A DNA stretch of 64,000 nt from Methanolinea sp. (GTDB taxonomy: Archaea > Halobacteriota > Methanomicrobia > Methanomicrobiales > Methanospirillaceae), in the NCBI GenBank assembly GCA_030055515.1, contig JASFYI010000001.1:1-64000 (forward strand), in the 5' to 3' direction. The notes under the pieces were generated by a model. The model made no database searches. It saw nothing but the letters and a program-made list of their open reading frames with translations, and had not been told where the DNA came from. A program made the translations under genes and the position numbers. Shown piece after piece: positions 9,314 to 22,203 of this stretch (within the stretch, counting starts at the first letter, position 1; each line of letters opens with the position of its first letter).

Positions 9314-10435
9314 ATGCCGGAAAAGGTGTACTTCGCGCGTGCCGGCGGGAGGGATCCCGGGCAGAACACGGTCTCGAAGGTGAGGCGGCTCTTCCACGCG
9401 GCGGGGTTCCAGTCCCTCGTCTCGCCCGGAGACCTCACCGCGGTCAAGATCCACTTCGGGGAGGTGGGGAACGACTCCTTCATAAGCCCGGTCCACGCCC
9501 GGGTGGTGGTGGACTGCGTGAGGGAAGCCGGGGGAAAACCGTTCCTCACGGACTCAAACACGCTCTACCTCGGCGGGAGGGCGAACGCGGCCGACCACCT
9601 CGTGACCGCAATCGAGCACGGGTTCGCATTCGCCGTCGTGAAGGCCCCCGTCACGATCGCAGACGGCCTCCGGGGCAAGAACTACCGCAAGGTCGAGGTC
9701 CACCTCCGGCACTTCTCCACGGTCCTCGTCTCGGGGGACATCGCCGACGCGGACGCGATGGTCGTCCTCTCGCACTTCAAGGGGCACGAGGTCGCGGGAT
9801 TCGGCGGCGCGATCAAGAACCTCGCGATGGGGTGCGCGCCGCCCGCGGGAAAGCAGGCGCAGCACTGCGCCCGCCCCCTCCACGTCGCCGAGAGGTGCAC
9901 GGGGTGCGGCAAGTGCGCGGCTGCCTGCCCGCGCGAGGCAATCCACATCGAGAGACCACGAGGGGGTGCCGTCGCGCGATTCCACCACACGCGGTGCATC
10001 GGCTGCTTCGAGTGCATGACGGTGTGCCCCGCGCGCGCGATCGACGTCGACTGGGAGACCGAGATCCCGGAGTTCGTGGAGAGGATGGTCGAGTACGCGC
10101 GGGGCGCGGTGAAGGGCAAGGAGGGGAAGACCGGGTACATGAACTTCCTCCTCGACGTCACCCCGGACTGCGACTGCGTCCCGTGGAGCGACACGCCCAT
10201 CGTCCCCGACATCGGGATACTCGCCTCCCGGGACCCTGTCGCGATCGACGCCGCGTCATTCGACCTCGTGAACCGGGAGAGGGGGAGGGAAGGATCGTTC
10301 CTCCGGGAGAACCTCGGGCAAGGCGAGGACAAGTTCCGGGGAATGAGGAGGAACACCGAGGGCTACCGCCAGATCACGTACGGCGAGGAGGTCGGCCTCG
10401 GGTCGCGCGACTACGAGCTCGTCGTCCTCTCCTGA
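9314..10435 (+). CDS. DUF362 iron-sulfur protein with two [4Fe-4S] motifs
   Basis: A 373-residue protein. Its N-terminal and C-terminal parts form a DUF362 domain (KIHFGEVGNDSF, SHFKGHEVAGFGGAIKN and DPVAIDAASFDLVN motifs). A ferredoxin domain is inserted in the middle with CTGCGKCAAACP and CIGCFECMTVCP, enough for two [4Fe-4S] clusters. DUF362 proteins are common in methanogens and presumed to be redox or ligase-type proteins of unknown substrate. The ATG at 9314 follows gaggagg-type sequence at about 9296-9311. It lies 94 bases after ferritin, on the same strand, possibly in the same transcript. Confidence 0.85.
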   Translation: MPEKVYFARAGGRDPGQNTVSKVRRLFHAAGFQSLVSPGDLTAVKIHFGEVGNDSFISPVHARVVVDCVREAGGKPFLTDSNTLYLGGRANAADHLVTAIEHGFAFAVVKAPVTIADGLRGKNYRKVEVHLRHFSTVLVSGDIADADAMVVLSHFKGHEVAGFGGAIKNLAMGCAPPAGKQAQHCARPLHVAERCTGCGKCAAACPREAIHIERPRGGAVARFHHTRCIGCFECMTVCPARAIDVDWETEIPEFVERMVEYARGAVKGKEGKTGYMNFLLDVTPDCDCVPWSDTPIVPDIGILASRDPVAIDAASFDLVNRERGREGSFLRENLGQGEDKFRGMRRNTEGYRQITYGEEVGLGSRDYELVVLS

Positions 10436-10570
10436 CGCCTCCCCCCTCGTCGCGCGAGTATCCCGGCGTGGTTGTCTTTTTTTCCCGCGACACCCCGCGT
10501 CCGCCATTTGAAAGACCGGGCCACAACTTGCCGTTTACAGATAACTTAATATAATGAGGGAAGGCAAGCG

Positions 10571-10578
10571 CTTATAAA
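10571..10578 (+). promoter_or_regulatory. TATA box for the glutamate synthase-like gene
   Basis: The sequence cttataaa sits in an AT-rich island (10537-10600) inside an otherwise GC-rich region. It predicts transcription starting near 10600, giving a leader of about 70 bases before the ATG at 10669. A second AT-rich box (ttaatataat) lies at 10546-10555. Confidence 0.65.
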
Positions 10579-10602
10579 CATTTAAATTATAAAATTGTTG
10601 CC

Positions 10603-10626
10603 AGTTTGGGTCTCGAATCCCAGACT
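10603..10626 (+). other. Hairpin at predicted 5' end of mRNA, resembling a tRNA T-arm
   Basis: An 8-bp stem (agtttggg pairing with cccagact, one G-T pair) encloses the loop tctcgaat. The loop differs from the tRNA T-loop ttcgaat by a single inserted base. It lies right where the TATA box predicts the 5' end of the glutamate synthase-like mRNA. No acceptor stem, D-arm or anticodon arm surrounds it, so it is not a tRNA. Confidence 0.5.
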
Positions 10627-10668
10627 CGTTTCAAAAATTCGGATTTCACGGAAACGCAGGAGATAGGT

Positions 10669-12258
10669 ATGAATCTTCGTCAGCCGAATGCAAACGAGGC
10701 GACAGGCACGTCGAACCGGTCGCGCAACGTCGCCCCGGTCTCCGGGATCTGCACCCGCTGCATCGACGGGTGCAAGGGGAGCTGTGAGATATGGTTGTCT
10801 TCGTTCAGGGGGAGGGAAGTCCTCTACCCCGGGCCGTTCGGGGAGATCACCGCGGGGGCGGACAAGAACTACCCCGTCGACTACTCGCACCTGAACATCC
10901 AGGGGTATGCCATGGGTGCCCGGGGTCTCCCGGAGGGGACCGAGATCGGGCCTGACAGCGCGGTCTTCTACGCGGTCAACACGGAGACGGAGTACGGCTG
11001 GGACAAGAAGGTGAGGATGAAGATCCCGATCTTCACCGGGGCCCTCGGCTCGACGGACATCGCGAGGATAAACTGGGAGCACTTCGCGGTCGGGGCAGCG
11101 ATCTCCGGGATCACGATCGTGTGCGGGGAGAACGTCTGCGGGGTGGACCCCGCCCTCCAGCTCGACAACAACGGCAAGGTGAAGAAATCACCCGAGATGG
11201 ACCGGAGGATCGAGACGTACAGGAAGTTCTGGGACGGGTACGGCGAGATGCTCGTCCAGCTGAACGTCGAGGACACGCGCCTTGGGACCGCCGAGTACGT
11301 CGCGTCGAAGCACAACCTCGAGACGATCGAGCTCAAGTGGGGACAGGGCGCAAAGTGCATCGGGGGGGAGATCAAGGTAAAGACGCTCGAGAGGGCGATC
11401 GAGCTCAAGAAGAGGGGGTACATCGTCCTGCCCGACCCGACACTCCCCGACGTGCAGGCAGCCTTTAGGGCTGGAGCCATCAAGGAGTTCGAGAGGCACT
11501 CGCGCCTCGGTTTCGTCTCCAAGGAGGGATTCCTCGAGGAGGTCGACCGCCTCCGCGACATCGGGTTCAAGAGGATCACCCTGAAGACCGGCGCGTACTC
11601 GGCCGTCGAGCTCGCGATGGCGCTCCGGTACGGGTCAGAGGCGAAGATCGACCTCCTCACCATCGACGGTGCCCCGGGCGGGACCGGGATGAGCCCGTGG
11701 CCCATGATGAACGAGTGGGGCATCCCCACGTTCTACCTCCAGTCCCTCGCGTACGAGTACGCGGAACTCCTCAGGAAGAGGGGTAAAAGGGTCCCCGACC
11801 TCGCGATGGCGGGCGGGTTCTCCGACGAACCCGGTGTCTTCAAGGCGCTCGCGATGGGGAGCCCCTACTTCAAGGCCGTCTGCATGGGCCGCGGCCTCAT
11901 GATCCCGGGCATGGTGGGCAAGAACATCGGGAAGTGGCTCGAGGCAGGAGACCTCCCGAAAACCGTCTCGAAGTACGGGTCCACCCCCGAGGAGATATTC
12001 GTCACGTGGGAGGAGCTCCGCGAGAAGTACGGCGCCCGGTTCAAGGAGATCCCGATGGGCGCGATCGGGATCTACACGTACGCGCAGAAGTTCAAGGTCG
12101 GTCTCCAGCAGATCATGGCCGGGAGCAGGAACTTCAGCATCTCGTCGATCTCCCGCAACGATGTCATGGCACTCACGGAGGAGGCCTCGCGGGTATCCGG
12201 GATACCCTACGTGATGGACGCCTATGCCGACGAGGCGTTCACGGTCCTCCTCGACTGA
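10669..12258 (+). CDS. FMN-binding glutamate synthase-like protein
   Basis: A 529-residue protein of the glutamate synthase central/FMN domain family. A short N-terminal segment contains cysteines (CTRCIDGCKGSC), followed by the TIM-barrel synthase domain with TGALGSTDIARINWE, GQGAKCIGGE and the glycine-rich DGAPGGTGMSP FMN-binding motif. Methanogen members may make glutamate or serve in related amidotransfer; the glutaminase domain is absent here and would have to come from elsewhere. The ATG at 10669 is chosen because caggagat lies 6-12 bases upstream; the frame is open further upstream but that part lies in the leader. Confidence 0.88.
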   Translation: MNLRQPNANEATGTSNRSRNVAPVSGICTRCIDGCKGSCEIWLSSFRGREVLYPGPFGEITAGADKNYPVDYSHLNIQGYAMGARGLPEGTEIGPDSAVFYAVNTETEYGWDKKVRMKIPIFTGALGSTDIARINWEHFAVGAAISGITIVCGENVCGVDPALQLDNNGKVKKSPEMDRRIETYRKFWDGYGEMLVQLNVEDTRLGTAEYVASKHNLETIELKWGQGAKCIGGEIKVKTLERAIELKKRGYIVLPDPTLPDVQAAFRAGAIKEFERHSRLGFVSKEGFLEEVDRLRDIGFKRITLKTGAYSAVELAMALRYGSEAKIDLLTIDGAPGGTGMSPWPMMNEWGIPTFYLQSLAYEYAELLRKRGKRVPDLAMAGGFSDEPGVFKALAMGSPYFKAVCMGRGLMIPGMVGKNIGKWLEAGDLPKTVSKYGSTPEEIFVTWEELREKYGARFKEIPMGAIGIYTYAQKFKVGLQQIMAGSRNFSISSISRNDVMALTEEASRVSGIPYVMDAYADEAFTVLLD

Positions 12259-12270
12259 TTCACAATCCAA

Positions 12271-12287
12271 TTTTTTTTTCGAATTTT
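12271..12287 (+). terminator. Oligo-T terminator
   Basis: A T9 run (12271-12279) and a T5 run (12283-12287) lie 12 bases after the stop of the glutamate synthase-like gene. They are followed by a GC-rich inverted repeat (cccggcccgggg). The next gene runs convergently from the minus strand. Confidence 0.65.
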
Positions 12288-12340
12288 TCCCGGCCCGGGG
12301 AATCCCGGGTCAATAATGCCCGCGGTGTCCCGGCCCGATC

Positions 12341-13486
12341 TTACCGCGGCGAGAATGCCTCGAGGATCCTGTGCGTGATGCGCGAGCCGAGAGACGGGGT
12401 GAGCGACTCAAGCCAGAGGAAGAATCCGACCCGCGGCGGGGTGTTCCGCTCGAACTTGAAGTTCCCCTCCCTGTCGAGGACCATCTTGAGGTACTCTTTC
12501 TTCTCCCGCGAGCGGAGGTAGATGAGCGGCTCGTACCCGGGCAGGTCCGTCGCGAGGATCACCTTCGAAAACCTCCTCTGGAGCTCGTCGAACCCCACCT
12601 TCCTCCCCCTGATCTCGAACGCGTAGTCCCTGCACACGCTCCGGACGGCCGAGGGGTAGAGACCCCCGTAGAGGATCTTCTTCACCAGGGGTGCCGTCTC
12701 GTGGGGATTCGGGGCGTTCCTCACGTCGAGGGACTGGGAGACGTGGGAGAAGACCCAGTTCCTCTGCCAGTCGTGGAATTTCTGGTAATCGAAGGGGCGG
12801 CGGAACGGGATCGTGGTCGCATCGACCATCTTTTCGTGGAGTGCCACGGGGGACCCGGCCTTCTTCCCCGCGTTCTTGGAGCCGAGGGACGCCTTGATGC
12901 TCTCGCACGAGCCGGTCATGAGGTGGTACGTGTGGGGTGCCTGGAGTATCCTCCGGCCCGCCGAGTAGTGGGTGATATCGAAGGAGGAGACGAGGAGGAA
13001 GGGAACGACGGGCTGGTCGAAGAGGTAGCCGAGGAGGTTCCTCTTGTACTGGACCTCCACCTCGAATTCCTTTAAATCCGATGGTGACGTGAGGACTTCC
13101 GCGAACATTATCCTCTCGTCCGCGTCGACCATCAGCAGGTCGAACTCCGCGAGGTCCTGGCCGTTGCCCCGGATGGTGATATCGCCGGACCGCGAGTAGA
13201 AGATGCCGTTCTGCCCGAGCCGCGCGTTCCTCCTGCGCCGCGGGGCATCCGCGCCCTTGAGCGCGACGGAGCGGATCGCGTCGTTTTCCGCGGAGATCTC
13301 GACGAACGTCTCGTAGATGATCGCCTCGTACCACCTGCCCTCCGCCGTCCTCATCCTGTCGATGTCCGCGGAGAAGAGCTTCGCGCGTTCCGCCCTCGAC
13401 AGGTGCCGGGCAGCCCTCCGTACCGTGGAGGGTTTCGGAGGGAGAAAGGGGGATATATCCCCGAGGCAATCTGTCAGCGGGACCAT
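12341..13486 (-). CDS. Conserved protein of unknown function, possibly nuclease-fold
   Basis: A 381-residue soluble, basic protein I do not recognise. The central region has a beta-strand pattern GDITIRGNGQDLAEFDLLMVDADERIMFAEVLTS, which resembles the core of PD-(D/E)XK nucleases (acidic residue at the start of one strand, Glu on the next), but the usual Lys is replaced. That resemblance is inference only. The ATG at 13486 is followed by a good coding frame and preceded on this strand by an AT-rich TATA sequence. It is an isolated gene, convergent with the glutamate synthase-like gene and divergent from the receiver gene. Confidence 0.75.
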   Translation of the reverse strand: MVPLTDCLGDISPFLPPKPSTVRRAARHLSRAERAKLFSADIDRMRTAEGRWYEAIIYETFVEISAENDAIRSVALKGADAPRRRRNARLGQNGIFYSRSGDITIRGNGQDLAEFDLLMVDADERIMFAEVLTSPSDLKEFEVEVQYKRNLLGYLFDQPVVPFLLVSSFDITHYSAGRRILQAPHTYHLMTGSCESIKASLGSKNAGKKAGSPVALHEKMVDATTIPFRRPFDYQKFHDWQRNWVFSHVSQSLDVRNAPNPHETAPLVKKILYGGLYPSAVRSVCRDYAFEIRGRKVGFDELQRRFSKVILATDLPGYEPLIYLRSREKKEYLKMVLDREGNFKFERNTPPRVGFFLWLESLTPSLGSRITHRILEAFSPR

Positions 13487-13490
13487 TCTC

Positions 13491-13524
13491 TAATTATATA
13501 TAAAACCCATGTAACTATTAATAC
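13491..13524. promoter_or_regulatory. AT-rich divergent promoter region
   Basis: The stretch taattatatataaaa (13491-13505) plus actattaata (13513-13522) is the only AT-rich sequence between the minus-strand gene at 12341-13486 and the receiver gene at 13670. It can serve as TATA element for the minus-strand gene and, with a longer leader, for the plus-strand one. The remaining leader to 13669 is GC-rich without other features. Confidence 0.5.
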
Positions 13525-13669
13525 AGCCGGTCATACCCTCCCCATTCCCTCCCGCGACCTCCCCCGTGGAGAAGGGTGGATACCGGAGAGTACCTCTCCC
13601 ATCCCCCCGCGGGGAGATCGGCGAGGGAGAGGAGCGCATGACTCCCGCGAGACCCGGGGCGAAGGGACC

Positions 13670-14449
13670 ATGGGCCAGACGATCCTCATCGTGGACGACA
13701 ACAAGTTCATCGTCGAGGGACTCCACGCGATCCTCCGCAGGAGGGGGTACCAGACAGTCTCCGCGCTCGGCGGTGCGGAGGCCCTCGCGCTCCTCTCCTC
13801 TTCCGTGCCGGACCTCGTCCTCCTCGACATCACGATGGAGCCAATAGACGGGTGGGAGACCCTCCGGAGGATGCGGTCGTGCCCCGGGCTCGAGTCCGTC
13901 CCCGTCATCGTCTTTTCCGCCCGGAAGACGCTCTCGGAGGAGGCGGCGTGCCACCAGTACAACGTGAGCGAAGTCCTCGCAAAGCCCATCAATACGTCCC
14001 GCCTCCTCGATGCGATCGAGAAGGTCCTGAACCCGGGAGAGGGTGGTGCAGGAACCGGCGCGGGAGACGTCGCTGCCGTGCCCGGAACGGGGGAGGGAAA
14101 ACCCGCGCCGGGGGTGGGAGAGAGCCCGCCGGTCGCCGCGGTTATGGAGACAGAATCCTCCAAGGTGGAGGCAAGCGAGGGTGACGTACGTGCCGGGAGT
14201 TTATCCAAGCATGGAGATGGGAGGGGAGAGGGAGCTCCGGGAGGAGCAGCAACGGTACCCGCGAGTGAATCAGAAATAACGGAACCGGCGATGCCGGGAG
14301 GGGGTGAGGAAGCCGGGGGTAAACCCGGGGAAAAGCCGGTGGCGGAACAGGAGATTCGCGGCGAGGATGCGAAGAGAAAAACACTCGAATCGAGGTTACG
14401 GGAATACCACGTGAGCATCGGGTTCGAGGGGCACATCCCCGACCAGTGA
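13670..14449 (+). CDS. Orphan response regulator: receiver domain with long disordered tail
   Basis: A 259-residue protein. Residues 1-120 are a CheY-like receiver domain: acidic pair in LIVDDN, phosphorylatable Asp in LVLLDITM, Ser/Thr region VIVFSA and the conserved Lys in LAKP. Residues from about 125 to 235 are low-complexity, rich in Gly, Pro, Glu and Ala. The last 25 residues (KTLESRLREYH...) look structured again and may bind a partner. No DNA-binding output domain or histidine kinase is present nearby. The ATG at 13670 lies just after aaggga. Its phosphodonor and target are unknown. Confidence 0.85.
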   Translation: MGQTILIVDDNKFIVEGLHAILRRRGYQTVSALGGAEALALLSSSVPDLVLLDITMEPIDGWETLRRMRSCPGLESVPVIVFSARKTLSEEAACHQYNVSEVLAKPINTSRLLDAIEKVLNPGEGGAGTGAGDVAAVPGTGEGKPAPGVGESPPVAAVMETESSKVEASEGDVRAGSLSKHGDGRGEGAPGGAATVPASESEITEPAMPGGGEEAGGKPGEKPVAEQEIRGEDAKRKTLESRLREYHVSIGFEGHIPDQ

Positions 14450-14504
14450 GACGGCAGGAGCGGCGGGCATTTCCGGAAAAATCTGAGGGAATATAGGTTG
14501 TGTG

Positions 14505-14538
14505 AATATATTTATATAGTTTTCCCGCGTTATATTAA
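14505..14538 (+). promoter_or_regulatory. TATA boxes for tRNA-Lys and the RNA polymerase operon
   Basis: Two AT-rich boxes, aatatatttatatag (14505-14519) and tatattaa (14531-14538), precede the tRNA gene. The second is centred about 26 bases before the mature tRNA 5' end. No other clear promoter lies between the tRNA and rpoH, so this may also drive the RNA polymerase genes. Confidence 0.65.
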
Positions 14539-14559
14539 TGCCACGCATGGGGAGACGGT

Positions 14560-14633
14560 GGGCTCGTAGCTCAGCTAGGTAGAGCGCCTGGCTTTTAACC
14601 AGGTGGTCGAGGGTTCAAATCCCTCCGGGCCCG
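14560..14633 (+). tRNA. tRNA-Lys (anticodon TTT)
   Basis: A complete 74-base cloverleaf: acceptor gggctcg/cgggccc, D-stem gctc/gagc, anticodon stem cctgg/ccagg with loop cttttaa (TTT at 14594-14596), T-stem gaggg/ccctc with ttcaaat loop, discriminator G. CCA is not encoded. There is no intron. Confidence 0.97.
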
Positions 14634-14723
14634 CTGCCGCGGTCGTCGCGGTCGTGACCAGCGGTTTTACAGGAAAGGGTGGAAAAAGGGAGAGAAAAAA
14701 TTCATGGAAAAGGGGGTTTTTCG

Positions 14724-14975
14724 GTGAGCAGCAGGTTGAACGTGCTGAAACATACCATGGTCCCCGACCACAGGATCATGAGCGAAGAAGAAATCCAGCA
14801 ACTCTATTCTCGTTACAATATCACGAGCGAGCAATTACCCAAGATTTACCACGACGATCCCGCAGTGAAGGCAATCGGTGCGAAGGTGGGGGACGTCATC
14901 CGCATCATCCGGACGTCCCACACGGCGGGAAGGGCTGAGTCGTTCAGGATCGTGGTGAAGAGGCCGAAGAAGTGA
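14724..14975 (+). CDS. rpoH: DNA-directed RNA polymerase subunit H
   Basis: An 83-residue Rpb5 C-terminal-like subunit of normal archaeal length. It has the family core: [12 protein letters not shown] near the start, [11 protein letters not shown], and [18 protein letters not shown]. It binds at the jaw of RNA polymerase. The GTG at 14724 is chosen because it gives the usual length and follows an agggggt site at 14711-14717; the frame is open 45 bases further upstream. It opens the polymerase operon, 90 bases after tRNA-Lys. Confidence 0.95.
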   Translation: MSSRLNVLKHTMVPDHRIMSEEEIQQLYSRYNITSEQLPKIYHDDPAVKAIGAKVGDVIRIIRTSHTAGRAESFRIVVKRPKK

Positions 14976-15006
14976 GACCACGGGACAGGCGGGGCTGATC
15001 GTTCTG

Positions 15007-16563
15007 ATTGACAGGAGCGTATTATCGAGGGCATACTTTTCCCAGGAGCATGTTGCGCGCCACCAGCTCGACTCGTTCAACAACTTCCTCACGCAGAACC
15101 TGCAGAAGGTCGTGAACGAGCAGAGGATCATCGAGACGGACATCGAGGTGAGGGGGAGGAGCAACGAGCCGGTCTGGGTGGAACTCGGCAAGATCGAGGT
15201 GAAGAAGCCGATTGTCCGCGAGGCAGACGGCTCGCAGGGGGATCTCTTCCCGAGCGAGGCACGGCTCCGGAACCTCACGTACGCCGCGCCCATCCAGCTC
15301 GAACTCACGCTCGTCCAAGGGGAGGACAGGCAGGAGCCGGTCGTCGCCACGATAGGGCAACTGCCCATCATGGTGGGCTCGATCGCCTGCAACCTCTACG
15401 GGATGTCCCCCGAGGAGAGGATCGCCCACGGGGAGGACCCCCTCGACCCCGGGGGATACTTCATCGTGAACGGGACGGAACGCGTCCTGATGACCCTCGA
15501 GGACCTCGCGTCGAACAAGATCATGACGGAGTACACGGAGCGGTACAACGAGCGGATCTACGTCGCGAAGGTGTTCTCGCAGTACAGGGGGTACAGGGCA
15601 CTCGTCGTCGTGGAGCGGAACAGGAAGAACCTCCTCGAGGTCTCCTTCCCGTCGGTCGCGGGGCACCTGCGGTTCGTCGACCTCATGCGGGCTCTCGGGA
15701 TGGTGAGCGACCACGACATCGTCAGCGCCGTCTCGACCGACGAGGACATCCTCACGTTCATGATGCAGAACCTCGAGGAGAGCGAGTGCGACAGCGTGGA
15801 GGCAGGGATCATGTACGTCGGGAAGAAACTCGCCCCGAACCAGACGAGGGACTACCAGAAGAAACGCGCGGAGTTCGTCCTCGACAACTACCTCCTCCCC
15901 CACCTCAACTACCTCATGCCCACGAACCTCAAGGAGGGCGACGAGGGGTACAGGGAGGCTGTCGCGGAGGTGAGGCTCGCGAAGGCCCACTTCCTCGGCC
16001 GCATGGCAGAGGCGTGCTTCGACCTCGTCCTCCAGAAGAGGAGGATCGACGACAAGGACCACTACTCCAACAAGCGGCTGAAACTCGCGGGTGACCTGAT
16101 GGAGGATCTCTTCCGCATCTCGCTCAACAGGCTCACGCGCGACATCAAGTACCAGCTCGAGCGGGCGAGCATGCGCCACCGCGACCTCTCCATCGCGACC
16201 GCGGTGAGGGCCGACGTCCTGACCGAGCGGCTCCTCCACCCGCTCGCGACCGGGAACTGGGTCGGGGGGCGGACGGGGGTCTCCCAGCTCCTCGACAGGG
16301 TGGACCACATGAGCGTCCTCTCCCACCTGCGCAGGGTCATCTCCCCGCTCTCCCGCTCCCAGCCCCACTTCGAGGCACGCGACCTCCACCCGACGCAGTG
16401 GGGGAGGATATGCCCGAGCGAGACGCCGGAGGGCCCGAACTGTGGGCTCGTGAAGAACTTCGCGCAGATGGTCGAGATCAGCCGGGGAGTCCCGGACGAG
16501 GAAGAGGTGATACGGATGTTGTACTCCCTCGGCGTGGAGCACATCAAGGGAGGTGCAGCGTGA
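15007..16563 (+). CDS. rpoB2: DNA-directed RNA polymerase subunit B''; start codon non-canonical
   Basis: About 518 residues, the N-terminal half of the split beta-like subunit (lobe and protrusion regions; [14 protein letters not shown] and the [13 protein letters not shown] fork region near the end). The conserved N-terminal segment ([10 protein letters not shown]...) is in frame from about 15010, yet no ATG, GTG or TTG lies in that frame between the upstream stop at 14974 and the GTG at 15112. An SD-like ggggctgatc (14991-15000) lies six bases before ATT at 15007, with CTG at 15004 as an alternative. Starting at 15112 would delete about 35 conserved residues. Its stop overlaps the start of rpoB'. 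Confidence 0.9.
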   Translation: MDRSVLSRAYFSQEHVARHQLDSFNNFLTQNLQKVVNEQRIIETDIEVRGRSNEPVWVELGKIEVKKPIVREADGSQGDLFPSEARLRNLTYAAPIQLELTLVQGEDRQEPVVATIGQLPIMVGSIACNLYGMSPEERIAHGEDPLDPGGYFIVNGTERVLMTLEDLASNKIMTEYTERYNERIYVAKVFSQYRGYRALVVVERNRKNLLEVSFPSVAGHLRFVDLMRALGMVSDHDIVSAVSTDEDILTFMMQNLEESECDSVEAGIMYVGKKLAPNQTRDYQKKRAEFVLDNYLLPHLNYLMPTNLKEGDEGYREAVAEVRLAKAHFLGRMAEACFDLVLQKRRIDDKDHYSNKRLKLAGDLMEDLFRISLNRLTRDIKYQLERASMRHRDLSIATAVRADVLTERLLHPLATGNWVGGRTGVSQLLDRVDHMSVLSHLRRVISPLSRSQPHFEARDLHPTQWGRICPSETPEGPNCGLVKNFAQMVEISRGVPDEEEVIRMLYSLGVEHIKGGAA

Positions 16564-18374
16564 AGAAAGCGCGCGTCTTCGTGGACGGTGCACTGATCGG
16601 CCTCGTGGAGGACCCAAGAGCCCTCGTCGCGCAGATCCGCGCGATGAGGCGCCAGGGGATCATCTCCACCGAGGTGAACGTCTCGTACAAGGAGTTCAAC
16701 AACGACGTCGTGATCCACACGGACAGGGGCCGCGCACGCCGCCCCCTCATCGTCCTCTCGGAGGGCAAACCCCTCATCACCGAGGATGACATCGAGAAGC
16801 TCCGGCGCAAGGAGATAGACTTCGACAACCTCGTGCGGAGGGGCCTCATCGAGTTCGTGGACGCAGAGGAGGAGGAAGACCTCTACATCGCCGTCAACCC
16901 CGAGGACATCACCCCCGAGCACACGCACCTCGAGATCGACCCCTCCCTCATCCTCGGGATCGCGGCGGCCCACGTCCCGTTCCCCGAGCACAACGCGAGC
17001 CCGAGGGTGACGATGGGGGCCGGGATGGTGAAGCAGGCCCTCGGGTTCGGCGCGGCGAACATGAAGATCCGGCCGGACACGCGGGGGCACCTCCTCCACT
17101 ACGTCCAGAAACCCATCGTCCACACCCAGACCTCGGACCTCATCGGGTCCGACGAGCGGCCCGCGGGGCAGAACTTCGTGGTCGCGATCCTCTCGTACGA
17201 GGGGTACAACATCGAGGACGCCCTCATCTTCAACAAGGCGTCCATCGACCGCGGCCTCGGCCGCTCGCACTTCTTCAGGACGTACGAGGGCGAGGAGAGG
17301 AGGTACCCGGGCGGCCAGCTCGACCGCATCGAGATCCCCGACGAGGAGGTGATCGGAGCCCACGGGGCGGAGAGCTACAAGAACCTCGACGACGACGGGA
17401 TCATCAACCCGGAGACAATCGTCCATGAAAAGGACGTCCTCATCGGGAAGACCTCTCCCCCGCGTTTCCTCGAGGAGCCCACGAGCGACCTCATCACCGT
17501 CGAGAAGAGGCGCGACACCTCCGTCACGATGAGGAGCAACGAGCGCGGGATCGTCGACACCGTCATCATCACCGAGGGCGAGAACAGCTCGCGCCTCGTG
17601 AAGGTCAAGACGAGGGACCTGAGGATCCCCGAGGTGGGCGACAAGTTCGCGTCGCGCCACGGCCAGAAGGGGGTCATCGGGCTCATCGCGCCGCAGGAGG
17701 ACATGCCGTTCACCGAGTCGGGCCTCACCCCTGACCTCATCATCAACCCCCACGCGATCCCGAGCCGCATGACGATCGGGCACATGCTCGAGATGATCGG
17801 GGGGAAGGTCGGCGCGCTCGAGGGGCGCCGCGTGAACGGGACTGCGTTCTCCGGCGAGAGGGAGGACGACCTGAGGGCGGCCCTCAAGAGGCACGGTTTC
17901 GCGCACACCGGCCGCGAGGTCATGTACGACGGGATCACGGGCAGGAGGTTTGCCGCCGACATCTACATGGGCGTGATCTACTACCAGAAGCTCTACCACA
18001 TGGTCTCGTCGAAGATGCACGCGCGTTCCCGCGGTCCTGTCCAGGTCCTCACGCGCCAGCCCACCGAGGGGAGGGCGCGCGAGGGCGGCCTCCGGTTCGG
18101 GGAGATGGAGCGCGACGTCATGATCGGCCACGGTGCGGCGATGGCACTGAAGGAACGCCTCCTCGACGAGTCCGACAAGGTCCAGGAGTACGTCTGCGCG
18201 CACTGCGGGATGGTGGCCATGCTCGACCGGAAGTCGAACACGACCAAGTGCCTCGCCTGCGGCGCCGAGACGGACATCTACCAGGTCGAGATGTCGTACG
18301 CCTTCAAGCTCCTGCTCGACGAGATGAAGAGCATGTGCATCGCCCCACGGCTCAAGCTGGAGGATGTCGTCTAG
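16560..18374 (+). CDS. rpoB1: DNA-directed RNA polymerase subunit B'
   Basis: A 604-residue C-terminal half of the beta-like subunit. It contains the catalytic-centre regions [19 protein letters not shown], the [13 protein letters not shown] motif and [15 protein letters not shown], and ends with a zinc ribbon (CAHCGM ... CLACG). It completes the wall and hybrid-binding part of the polymerase. The start GTG at 16560 sits in a GTGA overlap with the rpoB'' stop, behind gggaggtg (16549-16556), so translation is tightly coupled. The B''/B' split is usual for methanogens. Confidence 0.97.
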   Translation: MKKARVFVDGALIGLVEDPRALVAQIRAMRRQGIISTEVNVSYKEFNNDVVIHTDRGRARRPLIVLSEGKPLITEDDIEKLRRKEIDFDNLVRRGLIEFVDAEEEEDLYIAVNPEDITPEHTHLEIDPSLILGIAAAHVPFPEHNASPRVTMGAGMVKQALGFGAANMKIRPDTRGHLLHYVQKPIVHTQTSDLIGSDERPAGQNFVVAILSYEGYNIEDALIFNKASIDRGLGRSHFFRTYEGEERRYPGGQLDRIEIPDEEVIGAHGAESYKNLDDDGIINPETIVHEKDVLIGKTSPPRFLEEPTSDLITVEKRRDTSVTMRSNERGIVDTVIITEGENSSRLVKVKTRDLRIPEVGDKFASRHGQKGVIGLIAPQEDMPFTESGLTPDLIINPHAIPSRMTIGHMLEMIGGKVGALEGRRVNGTAFSGEREDDLRAALKRHGFAHTGREVMYDGITGRRFAADIYMGVIYYQKLYHMVSSKMHARSRGPVQVLTRQPTEGRAREGGLRFGEMERDVMIGHGAAMALKERLLDESDKVQEYVCAHCGMVAMLDRKSNTTKCLACGAETDIYQVEMSYAFKLLLDEMKSMCIAPRLKLEDVV

Positions 18375-18386
18375 GAGGGATACCCC

Positions 18387-22202
<3,816 letters not shown>

Positions 22203-22203
<1 letters not shown>

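Noticed and set aside
10604-10625. tRNA or tRNA fragment gene suggested by the T-arm-like sequence
   Set aside because: No acceptor stem, D-arm or anticodon arm can be built around it; kept only as a leader hairpin.
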